Source of the DNA: Fidelibacterota bacterium
Lineage (GTDB): Bacteria > Fidelibacterota > Marinisomatia > Marinisomatales > TCS55
NCBI GenBank assembly: GCA_004124385.1
Contig: SCKN01000009.1
Location: 1 to 63,631 of the forward strand
Length of the DNA: 63,631 nucleotides
Direction: 5' to 3'
Under the pieces are notes generated by a model that saw only the letters and a list, made by a program, of their open reading frames with translations, had not been told where the DNA came from and made no database searches. Of the stretch, positions 17,991 to 27,120 are shown piece after piece (position 1 is the first letter of the stretch; each line of letters starts with the position of its first letter). The translations under genes and the position numbers were made by a program.

Positions 17991-18362
17991 ATGACTGAAA
18001 AAACACAAGACCAATTAGTTGAAGATTTCGCAAACGCTACAATAACAATAACCCAAAATGCTATTGACAGAGTAAAAAATGCAATGAAAAATGAAGACAA
18101 AGAAGGCTGGGCATTGCGCATGGGAGTTGAAGGTGGCGGATGTTCCGGAATGAATTACAAAATGACATTCGAAGAAAAACAAGGTACGATGGATAAGGTG
18201 ATTGAAAGTGGCGGACTTAAAATTTTATGCGATCTAAAGAGTTGGCTCTACTTAAGTGGTTTAGAGATTGATTTCTCCAACGATATGCTAAATGGCGGAT
18301 TTAAGATCCATAATCCAAACGCCAATAGAACGTGCGGCTGTGGCACCAGTTTTTCAGTATAA
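17991..18362 (+). CDS. sufA: A-type Fe-S carrier (HesB/IscA/SufA family)
   Basis: A 123-residue A-type carrier that takes Fe-S clusters from the SufBCD scaffold to target apoproteins. The three cluster-ligand cysteines are present: Cys51 in GGGCSGMNY, and Cys115 and Cys117 in RTCGCGTSFSV. FSNDMLNGGFKIHNPNA is the normal preceding block. The start at 17991 removes an unlikely upstream extension and lies 1 bp after the DUF59 stop. It could equally be called erpA or iscA; the operon favours SufA. Confidence 0.9.
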   Translation: MTEKTQDQLVEDFANATITITQNAIDRVKNAMKNEDKEGWALRMGVEGGGCSGMNYKMTFEEKQGTMDKVIESGGLKILCDLKSWLYLSGLEIDFSNDMLNGGFKIHNPNANRTCGCGTSFSV

Positions 18363-18378
18363 CTATATTTATTAAATC

Positions 18379-19815
18379 ATGTCTGATGTAATTGAAAAAG
18401 CCATAGAGCAAGATTATAAGTACGGGTTTGTTACTGATATTGAGCAGGACACCCTCCCTCCTGGTTTAAATGAAGATGTGATTCGTACCATCTCTGCTAT
18501 AAAAAAAGAACCAGAATTCATGCTGAAATGGCGCTTAAAGTCCTATCGTCAATGGCTCAAAATGAGAGAACCAACATGGGCAAAAGTAGATTATAATGAA
18601 ATTGATTACCAAGCTATCAGTTATTATTCTGCCCCAAAGAAAAAAGAATTGAAAAGTTTGGATGAAGTAGACCCTGAAATTTTGGAAACTTACAAAAAAC
18701 TGGGGATTCCCCTGGAAGAGCAAAAAATGCTGTCTGGCGTGGCGGTGGACGCAGTCTTTGATTCAGTATCGGTAGCTACAACTTTTAAAGATGAACTTAA
18801 AAAATACGGTGTTATTTTCTGCCCATTTTCTGAAGCAGTACAAAATCACCCAGAATTAATTGAAAAATATTTAGGATCTGTAGTCCCTCATACAGATAAC
18901 TTTTTTGCAGCTTTAAATTCTGCAGTTTTCACAGATGGTAGTTTTGTATACATCCCAAAAGGTGTTCGCTGCCCCATGGAACTCTCCACGTATTTCCGAA
19001 TCAATGCTGCCAATACAGGTCAGTTTGAACGAACGCTAATTATTGCTGACGCCGGGAGCTATGTTAGTTATTTGGAAGGATGCACTGCACCTATGCGGGA
19101 TGAAAATCAACTTCATGCTGCAGTCGTTGAGCTGATCGCTCACAAAGATGCAACCATCAAATATTCCACCGTTCAAAATTGGTATCCCGGTGACCCAAAA
19201 ACAGGTAAAGGTGGCATTTTCAATTTTGTGACCAAGCGCGGAATCTGTTTAGAAGAAAATGCAAAAATATCATGGACTCAAGTGGAAACCGGTTCAGCTA
19301 TTACCTGGAAATATCCATCGTGCATATTAAAAGGTGATAATTCTGTAGGTGAATTTTACTCTGTTGCACTGACCAATAATTTTCAACAGGCTGATACAGG
19401 TACAAAAATGGTGCACATCGGCAAGAACACCAAAAGCACCATTATATCTAAAGGAATTTCAGCCGGTAAAGGCCGGCAAACATATCGAGGTGGGGTAAAG
19501 ATCATGAAAAATGCCGATAATGCACGAAATTATTCACAATGTGACTCCATGCTCATTGGTGATAAATGTAAAGCTTATACTTTTCCATATATTGATGTCC
19601 GCAACTCCAGCGCTCAAATGGAACACGAAGCATCCACATCTTCCATTGGTGAAGACCAGATTTATTACTGCAATCAGCGGGGCATTTCTACAGAAAATGC
19701 CATATCCCTCATCGTAAACGGCTTCTGCAAAGAAGTCTTTAAAGAACTACCAATGGAATTTGCCGTGGAAGCCCAGAAACTCATGGAGGTGAGTCTGGAA
19801 GGCAGCGTTGGTTAA
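18379..19815 (+). CDS. sufB: Fe-S cluster assembly scaffold SufB
   Basis: A 478-residue core subunit of the SufBC2D complex on which new Fe-S clusters are built using sulfur from SufS/SufU. Recognisable blocks are [39 protein letters not shown]-type sequence at about 230, the right-handed beta-helix core, and the C-terminal [20 protein letters not shown] and [19 protein letters not shown]. The conserved Cys in the last motif (E. coli Cys405 equivalent region) is present. Length is normal. It is followed after 26 bp by sufC. Confidence 0.96.
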   Translation: MSDVIEKAIEQDYKYGFVTDIEQDTLPPGLNEDVIRTISAIKKEPEFMLKWRLKSYRQWLKMREPTWAKVDYNEIDYQAISYYSAPKKKELKSLDEVDPEILETYKKLGIPLEEQKMLSGVAVDAVFDSVSVATTFKDELKKYGVIFCPFSEAVQNHPELIEKYLGSVVPHTDNFFAALNSAVFTDGSFVYIPKGVRCPMELSTYFRINAANTGQFERTLIIADAGSYVSYLEGCTAPMRDENQLHAAVVELIAHKDATIKYSTVQNWYPGDPKTGKGGIFNFVTKRGICLEENAKISWTQVETGSAITWKYPSCILKGDNSVGEFYSVALTNNFQQADTGTKMVHIGKNTKSTIISKGISAGKGRQTYRGGVKIMKNADNARNYSQCDSMLIGDKCKAYTFPYIDVRNSSAQMEHEASTSSIGEDQIYYCNQRGISTENAISLIVNGFCKEVFKELPMEFAVEAQKLMEVSLEGSVG

Positions 19816-19841
19816 GCAACTATTTATTGAATCAGGAAATC

Positions 19842-20579
19842 ATGTTAGAAATAAAAAATTTATACGTCCGCATTAAAGATAAGGAAATTATTAAAGGAGT
19901 TGATCTCACAATAAAGGCAGGTGAACTCCATGCCCTCATGGGACGCAACGGCTCGGGCAAAAGCACCCTGGCCCATGTCATTACCGGTAAGGACGGTTAT
20001 GAAATTGAAGGTGATATTCTCTTTAACGGCGAAAGCATTTTGGATAAAACTCCGGAAGAACGTGCTTTGGATGGGATCTTCATGTCCTTTCAATATCCTG
20101 TGGTAATTCCTGGAGTCAACAATATGTATTTCTTAAAGGCTGCGCTGAATGCAAAATTGAAAGCAAACGGTCAAAGCGAATTAGATGCCATGGATTTTCT
20201 TACCCTCATCAAAGCGAAGATCAAGCAGGTGGGGATGGATGAAAGTTATTTAAGTCGAGCAGTGAATGATGGCTTTTCCGGCGGTGAGAAAAAACGGAAT
20301 GAAATTCTACAGTTATTAACTCTTGAGCCAATATTTGCCATTTTAGACGAGACCGATTCCGGACTGGATATCGATGCAATGAAAGTCATTGCCAATGGTA
20401 TAAATGAATATCGAAATGGTGAACGCGCCATTTTAGCCATCACCCACTATCAACGGTTGTTGGACTACATGAAACCGGATATGGTCCATGTCATGATGGA
20501 TGGGCAGATCGTCAAAACCGGCGATATTGAATTGGTTTATGAACTGGAAGCAAAAGGATATTCCTGGCTGGAAAACTAA
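19842..20579 (+). CDS. sufC: Fe-S assembly ATPase SufC
   Basis: A 245-residue ABC-type ATPase that dimerises upon ATP binding and reshapes the SufBCD complex. Walker A is GRNGSGKST (34-42), the signature is FSGGEKKRNEI, and Walker B/H-loop regions are AILDETDSGLD and AITHYQRLL. SGGEKKRNE is specific to SufC rather than transport ATPases. The start at 19842 has AGGA 4-5 bp upstream; a TTG at 19827 in frame is less likely. Its stop shares one base with the sufD start. Confidence 0.96.
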   Translation: MLEIKNLYVRIKDKEIIKGVDLTIKAGELHALMGRNGSGKSTLAHVITGKDGYEIEGDILFNGESILDKTPEERALDGIFMSFQYPVVIPGVNNMYFLKAALNAKLKANGQSELDAMDFLTLIKAKIKQVGMDESYLSRAVNDGFSGGEKKRNEILQLLTLEPIFAILDETDSGLDIDAMKVIANGINEYRNGERAILAITHYQRLLDYMKPDMVHVMMDGQIVKTGDIELVYELEAKGYSWLEN

Positions 20580-21844
20580 TGCAGCATTATCGATCAGAAT
20601 TAGAGTCATTACAGGCCAATGGGTCTGCTGAGCCTAAAGAGCTTTCAGTCTTACGAAGCAAAGCTTTCAGTCGATTTACTGAATTGGGTTTTCCCACCAA
20701 GAAATGGGAAGACTGGCAATTCACAGATTTCTCTCCTTTTAAAAAATCTCATTTTAGGCTGCCCACACTTGAAGATTTGCAACTTGCTTTGGAATATAAT
20801 ATTCTACCACTAAATGATTATTATTCCATAATCATACTTAATGGTCATTTTCAAGAGAACTTATCCAACGTTCCTTCCGGAGTTACAATTCGCACACTCC
20901 TCGATGTTTTCATGGATGATGAATTGACTGATTTCTTAAATGCCGAAGAAAATCCATTTGTAGCATTGAATACTTCGTTGATGAATAGCGGACTTGCCAT
21001 TGATATAGCTGATGATATGCAAATTGATACACCCATTTATTATCAATTTATTACCTCTGGATTCGAAGATCAAATAATGAACCACCCACGACTTTTAATT
21101 AGACTGGGAAAAAACAGTTCAGCTAATTTTATTGAGCATTATCATAGTAAAAACACAACTAATTATTGGAATAATTGTGTTACTATTTCTGAATTGGGGA
21201 ATAATAGTGTGTTCAACCACACTCGCATTCAGGAAGACACCTGTTATCATGTCAGTAATTTAGATTATCACTTACATAAAGATGCCGTTCTTAATTCAAC
21301 GATTTATAATCAAGGGGCTGAATTAAATCGGGGTGATATCAGAGTTAGTTTTCATGGTAAAAATGCCACTGCAAATATCAATGGACTTTCATTATTGAAA
21401 TATAACCAACATATGGATACACGGATTATCATTGACCATATGCAGCCGCATTGCAACAGCCATCAACTTTTCAAATATATCCTAGATGATAAAGCAACTG
21501 GTGTTTTTAACGGAAGAGTTATTGTTCGTGAAGACAGCCAAAGAACAAATTCAAGTCAGTCCAATAAAAATTTATTATTGAGTAAGAATGCTCGTATGCA
21601 ATCTAATCCGCAATTAGAGATTCTAGCTAATGACGTTCGCTGTACACATGGTTCAAGCACTGGACAATTAAGTGAAGAAGCACTGTATTATTTACGTTCC
21701 AGAGGGATTGAAACAACCGTTGCTCAAAAGCTTATGGTAGAAGGATTTGCAAGCGAAATTTTGGAAAAAATTGATGATGATATCACAGCAGAATATTTAA
21801 ATAATAAAGTATATACGTGGTTGGGAAATTTAGGAAATGGATGA
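20579..21844 (+). CDS. sufD: Fe-S cluster assembly protein SufD
   Basis: A 421-residue paralogue of SufB and partner in SufBC2D. The N-terminus (FTELGFPTKKWEDWQFTDFSPF) and the C-terminal block LEILANDVRCTHGSSTGQLSEEALYYLRSRGI with the conserved Cys-Thr-His-Gly are diagnostic for SufD. The His in that block corresponds to the E. coli SufD His360 region involved in cluster assembly. It overlaps sufC by 1 bp and sufU by 8 bp, so translation is coupled. Confidence 0.95.
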   Translation: MQHYRSELESLQANGSAEPKELSVLRSKAFSRFTELGFPTKKWEDWQFTDFSPFKKSHFRLPTLEDLQLALEYNILPLNDYYSIIILNGHFQENLSNVPSGVTIRTLLDVFMDDELTDFLNAEENPFVALNTSLMNSGLAIDIADDMQIDTPIYYQFITSGFEDQIMNHPRLLIRLGKNSSANFIEHYHSKNTTNYWNNCVTISELGNNSVFNHTRIQEDTCYHVSNLDYHLHKDAVLNSTIYNQGAELNRGDIRVSFHGKNATANINGLSLLKYNQHMDTRIIIDHMQPHCNSHQLFKYILDDKATGVFNGRVIVREDSQRTNSSQSNKNLLLSKNARMQSNPQLEILANDVRCTHGSSTGQLSEEALYYLRSRGIETTVAQKLMVEGFASEILEKIDDDITAEYLNNKVYTWLGNLGNG

Positions 21845-22283
21845 CTTAAGAGATTTATACCAACAATTAATTTTAGATCACAATCAAAATCCCCAAAATT
21901 TTAGAGAAATGATTGATGCAACATCCAAAGCGGAAGGTCATAATCCACTGTGTGGTGATGAGATAACACTATTTCTACAGATTGAAAATGAAAAGATCAT
22001 TGATGCAAGTTTTAAAGGAACCGGTTGTGCCATCTCCAAAGCATCCGCTTCTATAATGACGACACTCATCAAGGATTTGACTGTTAATAAAGCAGAAATA
22101 TTATTTGAACAATTCCATAAAATGATCACAACGGGAGAAACGAATGGTGACATGGGCAAATTAATGGTTCTTGCGGGAGTTTATAAGTTTCCTGCCAGGG
22201 TGAAATGTGCCGTTTTAAGCTGGCACACAATGAATAATGCGCTCCATGGAAATACAGAATTAACCTCAACAGAGATATCATGA
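21837..22283 (+). CDS. sufU: SufU-type sulfur-relay protein
   Basis: A 148-residue IscU/SufU-family protein. It has the three zinc-binding/catalytic cysteines Cys39 (NPLCGD), Cys64 (GTGCAISKAS) and Cys124 (RVKCAVLSWH), and Asp41. The insertion between the second and third cysteines marks it as SufU rather than IscU. SufU accepts persulfide sulfur from SufS and hands it to SufB. Both ends overlap neighbours (sufD by 8 bp, sufT by 4 bp). Confidence 0.94.
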   Translation: MDDLRDLYQQLILDHNQNPQNFREMIDATSKAEGHNPLCGDEITLFLQIENEKIIDASFKGTGCAISKASASIMTTLIKDLTVNKAEILFEQFHKMITTGETNGDMGKLMVLAGVYKFPARVKCAVLSWHTMNNALHGNTELTSTEIS

Positions 22284-22837
22284 TTAATAGTACAAGTTCA
22301 GAAGAAGTCATAACATTTAGCAGGGAGTGTAAAGCAACCATGATTCCATCCGGAACGATTGGGAAAATCATTGAAGGCGAACATGGAATTATTACACAAT
22401 CTTTAGGCGGCAGTTACACAGTTGCAGTCAATGGAAATCTTTACCGCATTGAAGGCGAAGATGCTGATGCTATAGGTAAGGAGCAAATAGTAGAAAAACA
22501 GAAAGAATCCCACAATGGTCGAAACGTGGATGAACGTGCTATTTGGGATGCTATGCGTACCTGTTATGATCCAGAAATACCCGTAAATATTGTGGACTTG
22601 GGTTTGATTTATTCTTGTGATTTTTCACTTATTGATGGGGATGAAACTTTAGTAGACGTTGCCATGACACTTACAGCTCCAGGTTGCGGTATGGGCCCAA
22701 TCCTGCAACAGGAAGTAGAACAAAAATTATTGGGAATCCCCGGAGTGTCTGAAGTAAAAGTAGTTTTAGTCTGGGATCCTCCATGGAGTCAAGGAATGAT
22801 GAGTGAAGCTGCCCGCTTACAATTAGGATTACTCTGA
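22280..22837 (+). CDS. sufT: Fe-S maturation protein SufT
   Basis: A 185-residue protein with an N-terminal SufT-specific domain (about 1-75, IPSGTIGKIIEGEHGIITQSLGGSYTV) and a C-terminal DUF59 domain (NIVDLGLIYSC, TAPGCGMGPILQQ, VVLVWDPPWSQGMMSEAAR). In other bacteria SufT is an accessory factor for maturing Fe-S enzymes under high demand. It overlaps sufU by 4 bp. It is the second DUF59 protein in this operon, the first lying just after the regulator. Confidence 0.92.
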   Translation: MINSTSSEEVITFSRECKATMIPSGTIGKIIEGEHGIITQSLGGSYTVAVNGNLYRIEGEDADAIGKEQIVEKQKESHNGRNVDERAIWDAMRTCYDPEIPVNIVDLGLIYSCDFSLIDGDETLVDVAMTLTAPGCGMGPILQQEVEQKLLGIPGVSEVKVVLVWDPPWSQGMMSEAARLQLGLL

Positions 22838-22991
22838 TTGGTAATTTGTAGAGTGGTAACTGGTGTGTAGTAGAATGTTAGATGGAAAAGGTTAGACGTT
22901 AGACTAAAATGTGTCAGTGACAGTATTCCAATCAGTCAACCATCCAATCAATCAATTTTTTTCATAATATCTTTGTGTATTGGTGGCAACT

Positions 22992-24209
22992 ATGTTTGAC
23001 GTAAAAAATATTCGGAAAGATTTTCCAATATTTGCCGAACAGCCTGATAATTTTGTTTATTTAGACAGTTCAGCCACAACATTAAAACCACAATCTGTCA
23101 TTGATGCTGTTGCAGGCTACTATTCCAAATACAGCGCAAATGTCCACCGTTCAATTTATACTATAGGCGAACAAGCCACTGCTGAATACGAAGGTAGTCG
23201 GGGAAAAGTTGCCAAATTTATTAATGCTGACTCTCATTCCATCATTTTTACCAAAGGAACGACGGAAGCCATTAATTTAGTTGCGTATACTTGGGCTAGG
23301 AAAAATTTAAAAGCCGGTGATGAAATTCTACTGACGGAAATGGAACACCACAGTAATCTCATCCCTTGGCAGCTTTGTGCGCAAGAAACAGGTGCAATAT
23401 TAAAACACATTCCCTTTAATGAGGATGGTACGTTAGATTTATCTGAACCGGAAAAATGGTTTACACATAAAACAAAGCTGGTAGCAGTCATTCATCAATC
23501 AAATGTATTTGGGACGGTAAACCCAATCAAGGATATAATAAAAATGGCTTACGATGTCGGAGCAATCGTATTAGTGGATGCTGCACAAAGTGTACCTCAT
23601 CAAACTGTGGATGTCCAAGATATGGATTGCGATTTTCTGGCTTTTTCCGGACATAAAATGCTGGGCCCAACCGGAGTTGGAGTCCTGTACGGAAAACCTG
23701 AATTATTAGAAGCAATGCCTCCTTTTTTGGGTGGCGGAGAAATGATCCGAACTGTATCTTTGAATGATTCAACATGGAATGGCATCCCCTGGAAATTTGA
23801 AGCGGGGACACCCAATATTGCTCAAGCTATTGGCCTAGGAGCTGCCATTGATTATATCAACAAAATTGGGCTAGAAAAAATTCACGAATACGAGCAAGAA
23901 CTTTTGAATTATGCACTTGAGAAAATGCAGGAAATTCCGGGAATTAACATTTACGGAGCTGCACAGAAACGTGGAGCTGTAATCAGTTTTAATGTGGAAA
24001 ATATTCATCCTCACGACCTTGCTCAATTTCTTGACAATGATGGAATAGCCATCCGTGCAGGACACCACTGCGCACAGCCGATAATGAAAAAGCTTGGTGT
24101 ATCGGCTACAGGCCGAGCAAGTTTTTATGTATACAATTCAAAGGAAGATGTAGTTCGCCTTTGTGAAAGTATAGAGAAAACCATTAAGTTTATGGGTGGA
24201 AGTAAATAA
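22992..24209 (+). CDS. sufS: Cysteine desulfurase SufS
   Basis: A 405-residue class V aminotransferase-fold PLP enzyme that removes sulfur from cysteine as a persulfide for SufU. Lys222 in AFSGHKMLGPTG binds PLP and Cys360 in RAGHHCAQPIM is the persulfide-bearing residue; this context is the SufS (group II) form. HQSNVFGT and DAAQSVPH are normal. The start at 22992 (MFDVKNIRKDFPIF) is preferred to an in-frame TTG 12 bp upstream. A 154-bp gap separates it from sufT, longer than elsewhere in the operon, so it may also have its own promoter. Confidence 0.95.
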   Translation: MFDVKNIRKDFPIFAEQPDNFVYLDSSATTLKPQSVIDAVAGYYSKYSANVHRSIYTIGEQATAEYEGSRGKVAKFINADSHSIIFTKGTTEAINLVAYTWARKNLKAGDEILLTEMEHHSNLIPWQLCAQETGAILKHIPFNEDGTLDLSEPEKWFTHKTKLVAVIHQSNVFGTVNPIKDIIKMAYDVGAIVLVDAAQSVPHQTVDVQDMDCDFLAFSGHKMLGPTGVGVLYGKPELLEAMPPFLGGGEMIRTVSLNDSTWNGIPWKFEAGTPNIAQAIGLGAAIDYINKIGLEKIHEYEQELLNYALEKMQEIPGINIYGAAQKRGAVISFNVENIHPHDLAQFLDNDGIAIRAGHHCAQPIMKKLGVSATGRASFYVYNSKEDVVRLCESIEKTIKFMGGSK

Positions 24210-24241
24210 GGATCGTTTATAATATTAAAAAAGAGGTTAAT

Positions 24242-24505
24242 ATGGCTGAAAAGAAAACAGAAGATAAACGCTTTAAATACTTGATCACCATGCGTTGGTA
24301 TGTAGAAACAGACGAAGATATGGTGGCCGGAGCCCAGGAAACGGACCAAAAATTATTGGAACTGTTAAGGCACAGGGAAGATGGTTCAATCAGTTGTTCT
24401 ACGTGTCCCACGCGAAACAATGAGGGTTATGCTATCCTTAATTTCAATTATTTCATGGGTGATAAAAAGCCGGTATATATGTCTGTGGATAAAGTTAAGA
24501 AATAA
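24242..24505 (+). CDS. Small protein of unknown function downstream of sufS
   Basis: An 87-residue, strongly charged soluble protein with a good GAGG ribosome binding site 7 bp before the ATG. It has one CSTCP motif at about residue 52-56, flanked by SIS and TRNNEGYAI. The pair of cysteines could bind metal or form a disulfide. No family is recognised. It follows sufS by 32 bp and may be the last gene of the operon. Confidence 0.65.
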   Translation: MAEKKTEDKRFKYLITMRWYVETDEDMVAGAQETDQKLLELLRHREDGSISCSTCPTRNNEGYAILNFNYFMGDKKPVYMSVDKVKK

Positions 24506-24575
24506 TGATTATTTGTAAGTGATAGAGTGGTGATTGGTGAATGGTAAAACAATGAACACAATTGATTTGTAATTT

Positions 24576-24827
24576 ATGAAGACGATCAGCATGGATGATT
24601 TTCTTGATGGTGGACTGTTGAGAGAAAAATCATTCCGTAAACAGGTGGCTGAAATTGATTGGTCACAGTATAAAGGTGATCGTGTTTTAGTCAGGGGCTG
24701 TTCAGAGGTTCCCGTACCAACGTGGGCATATTTAATACTTACAGCACAATTAGCACAATTTGTCGACCGTATTTATTTTGGTGAATTGCGGTCAGCTGTA
24801 AAAATATTTGTAAAGGATAAGAGTTAA
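24576..24827 (+). CDS. DUF2480-like small protein
   Basis: An 83-residue protein resembling the C-terminal part of DUF2480 proteins of Bacteroidota: GGLLREKSFRKQV..IDWSQYKG..VLVRGCSEVPVPTWAYLILTAQL. DUF2480 proteins are usually about twice this length, so this is either a short form or a piece. Function unknown. It overlaps the dCMP deaminase gene by one base, so the two are coupled. Confidence 0.65.
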   Translation: MKTISMDDFLDGGLLREKSFRKQVAEIDWSQYKGDRVLVRGCSEVPVPTWAYLILTAQLAQFVDRIYFGELRSAVKIFVKDKS

Positions 24828-25252
24828 TGTCATCAGACCGTGTAAGCTGGAATACATATTTCATGAATATTTCCAAGGAAGTGGCCACACGTTCAACATG
24901 CGATCGTAAACATGTAGGCGCAGTTATTGTACGGGATAAAAATATTCTATCTACCGGTTATAACGGTAGTATTAAAGGATTACCCCACTGCGATAAAGCC
25001 GGACACGAAGTGGTGGATGGTCACTGTATTCGCACCACACACGCAGAAGCAAATGCCATTGCCCAAGCAGCCAAAAATGGTGCTCGTGTGGATGCAGCAG
25101 AAATATTTGTGACCGCTTCTCCGTGTTACAATTGCTTTAAGATTATTGCTAATTCGGGAATCAAAACTATTTACTACGATGAATTCTACCACGATGAGAG
25201 GGTTCTAGAACATGCCAAAGAAGCCGGGATTGAGTTAGTACATTTAAATTAA
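24827..25252 (+). CDS. Deoxycytidylate (dCMP) deaminase
   Basis: A 141-residue zinc enzyme of the cytidine/deoxycytidylate deaminase family that turns dCMP into dUMP, the substrate of thymidylate synthase. The active-site motifs are HAE (His72, Glu74) and SPCYNC (Cys100, Cys103). The extra block GLPHCDKAGHEVVDGHCIRTTHAE is typical for dCMP deaminase (ComEB type), not tRNA or cytidine deaminases. It fits with ThyX at 55038-56000. Its stop lies 14 bp from the convergent gene. Confidence 0.9.
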   Translation: MSSDRVSWNTYFMNISKEVATRSTCDRKHVGAVIVRDKNILSTGYNGSIKGLPHCDKAGHEVVDGHCIRTTHAEANAIAQAAKNGARVDAAEIFVTASPCYNCFKIIANSGIKTIYYDEFYHDERVLEHAKEAGIELVHLN

Positions 25253-25266
25253 TAAAATATAATTAC

Positions 25267-27117
25267 TTAAGAAGTAATCATATTTTCAGCAACAATATCG
25301 GCGACATCTTTTACATTGATTGCTGATCGATCATCAGGTGTTAAGGCCCCCAATCCCTGTTTCATCATTCCATAACAAAAATTGCAGCCTGTTACTACAG
25401 TATCTGCACCAGATTCCACTACTTGTTCTGCACGAACTAAGTGTGTTCGTCCTTTCGTTTCTTTTTTCCACCAAAGACCGCCACCGGCTCCGCAACATAG
25501 CGTTTTCCTTCCGGATTCTTCCAACTCCATAAAATCATTCGTCACGGATGTAATGGCCTTTCGAGGTGCATCTACCTCATCCATCATCCGTGATAAGTTG
25601 CAAGGATCATGAAAAGTCACCTTCCCTTTTTCTCCTTTTTCAACTATTATTTTATCTTCGTTTAAAAGCCGTTCTATTACTTGAGTATGATGTTCAACTT
25701 TATAATTTATTTCACCATATTTTGCATATTCACTTCCCAAATTCACTGCACAATGGGGACATAGAGTTACAACTTTTTTAGCGCCACCTAACTCTTTTAC
25801 ATTGTGGCCTCGCAGCATGGAAAAAGTCAATTTATCACCCAATCGATTTGCAGGATCGCCTGAGCAATGTTCCTTTTCCAAAACGCCATAACTCACCTTT
25901 GCTGCATCTAATATTTTTGTAAAACTTCTCACAGAATTTTCAAAATCCGGATCCAATCCATATCGAGCAAAACAACCCAACCATAACACATATTCCATTT
26001 CTGAATTATATCGTGGTAGACTATCAGCTAATGGACTGCTGAAGGCTCCTTCCGTGTTGCCGGATTCTTGCAAATTATTAAATAATTTTTGGTATTCTTG
26101 GGGTACTTTTCCTTCAACCAATACTTCTAATCGTCGAATTTCATCCGATTTTTCAACGTTATTTCCTACAGGACAAACATCCGTACACGCTTGGCAAGTG
26201 GTACACTCCCACCCTGCTTCTACATTGAGCTGGGCTAACACATCCACATCCCCCGTTTCCATAAGAGGATCACGTAGATCCAGCATAAAATGGTTTTTGG
26301 GATCTAATATTCCGCCGCCGCGATTTGCCGGACAGACTTCGGTACACCTTCCACATTCCACGCAGGAAAAAACATCTAATGCCTGATTCATGGTCATTTT
26401 GGTTAAACTGGCAAGCATATTATCCAACTCTTCTTCTGATGCTTCAAGATCAATTTCAACCGGTGTATGATCTGGCAGAATAAAAGGTTTAAAGAAAATA
26501 TTTACAGGTGCTAATACAAGATGTAAATGCTTGGATCTGGGAACAAGCCACAAAAATCCCAGGATGACACTCGTGTGCAACCACCAATTAATTTTCCAAA
26601 CTAAAGGCGATAAATCCCACTCACCAAATATATATGTTAACATAAGTATAGCTATGAATACGGCAACCAATCCTGATGTTGGAGATGTTTTACCTAAATA
26701 CTTTGGCCGCGTAATAAATCTGCGATAGGCCAAAGCAATGATACCTATCAAGACTAGAATTGCAAAAGGAATACCAAAATAAGAATAAGCATGATGAAAG
26801 GATGAACTTAATAATGGAACTCCAAAACCAGTTGCGAAATGGTTAATGGTTATTAAGCCAAATACAAGAAAACCCCAAAATACCAGTCCATGCATTAAGC
26901 CAGGCCAAAAACGACCACTCATAACTTTTTCATGAAATAATACTTCTCGCACTACTCGCCAACATCTTTTTCCAAACTGGTCAAAGGGTAATGATTCCCG
27001 CCCTTTTAACACAATCTTAAAACGGCGCCAGACTTCATAACTAAATGACCCCAAACACGTAAGCGTACTTAAGGTTAGAATTATTTTTTCAATACTTGAA
27101 AATTGAAAATTGTCCAT
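25267..27117 (-). CDS. Membrane Fe-S oxidoreductase, probable ETF:(mena)quinone oxidoreductase
   Basis: A 616-residue membrane protein combining an N-terminal NarI-like domain of about five helices (residues 1-215), a dicluster ferredoxin domain with two Cys sets (ECGRCTEVCPANRG and CTTCQACTDVCPVGNN), and a C-terminal pair of CCG/DUF224 domains (LCPHCAVNLG, LCCGAGGGLWW, TGCNFCYGMM). This is the HdrD/GlpC-like arrangement found beside ETF genes in many bacteria and proposed to pass electrons from reduced ETF to menaquinone. It sits 3 bp downstream of etfA. It would link acyl-CoA dehydrogenases such as the one at 46610-47782 to the respiratory chain. Confidence 0.85.
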   Translation of the reverse strand: MDNFQFSSIEKIILTLSTLTCLGSFSYEVWRRFKIVLKGRESLPFDQFGKRCWRVVREVLFHEKVMSGRFWPGLMHGLVFWGFLVFGLITINHFATGFGVPLLSSSFHHAYSYFGIPFAILVLIGIIALAYRRFITRPKYLGKTSPTSGLVAVFIAILMLTYIFGEWDLSPLVWKINWWLHTSVILGFLWLVPRSKHLHLVLAPVNIFFKPFILPDHTPVEIDLEASEEELDNMLASLTKMTMNQALDVFSCVECGRCTEVCPANRGGGILDPKNHFMLDLRDPLMETGDVDVLAQLNVEAGWECTTCQACTDVCPVGNNVEKSDEIRRLEVLVEGKVPQEYQKLFNNLQESGNTEGAFSSPLADSLPRYNSEMEYVLWLGCFARYGLDPDFENSVRSFTKILDAAKVSYGVLEKEHCSGDPANRLGDKLTFSMLRGHNVKELGGAKKVVTLCPHCAVNLGSEYAKYGEINYKVEHHTQVIERLLNEDKIIVEKGEKGKVTFHDPCNLSRMMDEVDAPRKAITSVTNDFMELEESGRKTLCCGAGGGLWWKKETKGRTHLVRAEQVVESGADTVVTGCNFCYGMMKQGLGALTPDDRSAINVKDVADIVAENMITS

Positions 27118-27120
27118 TAA

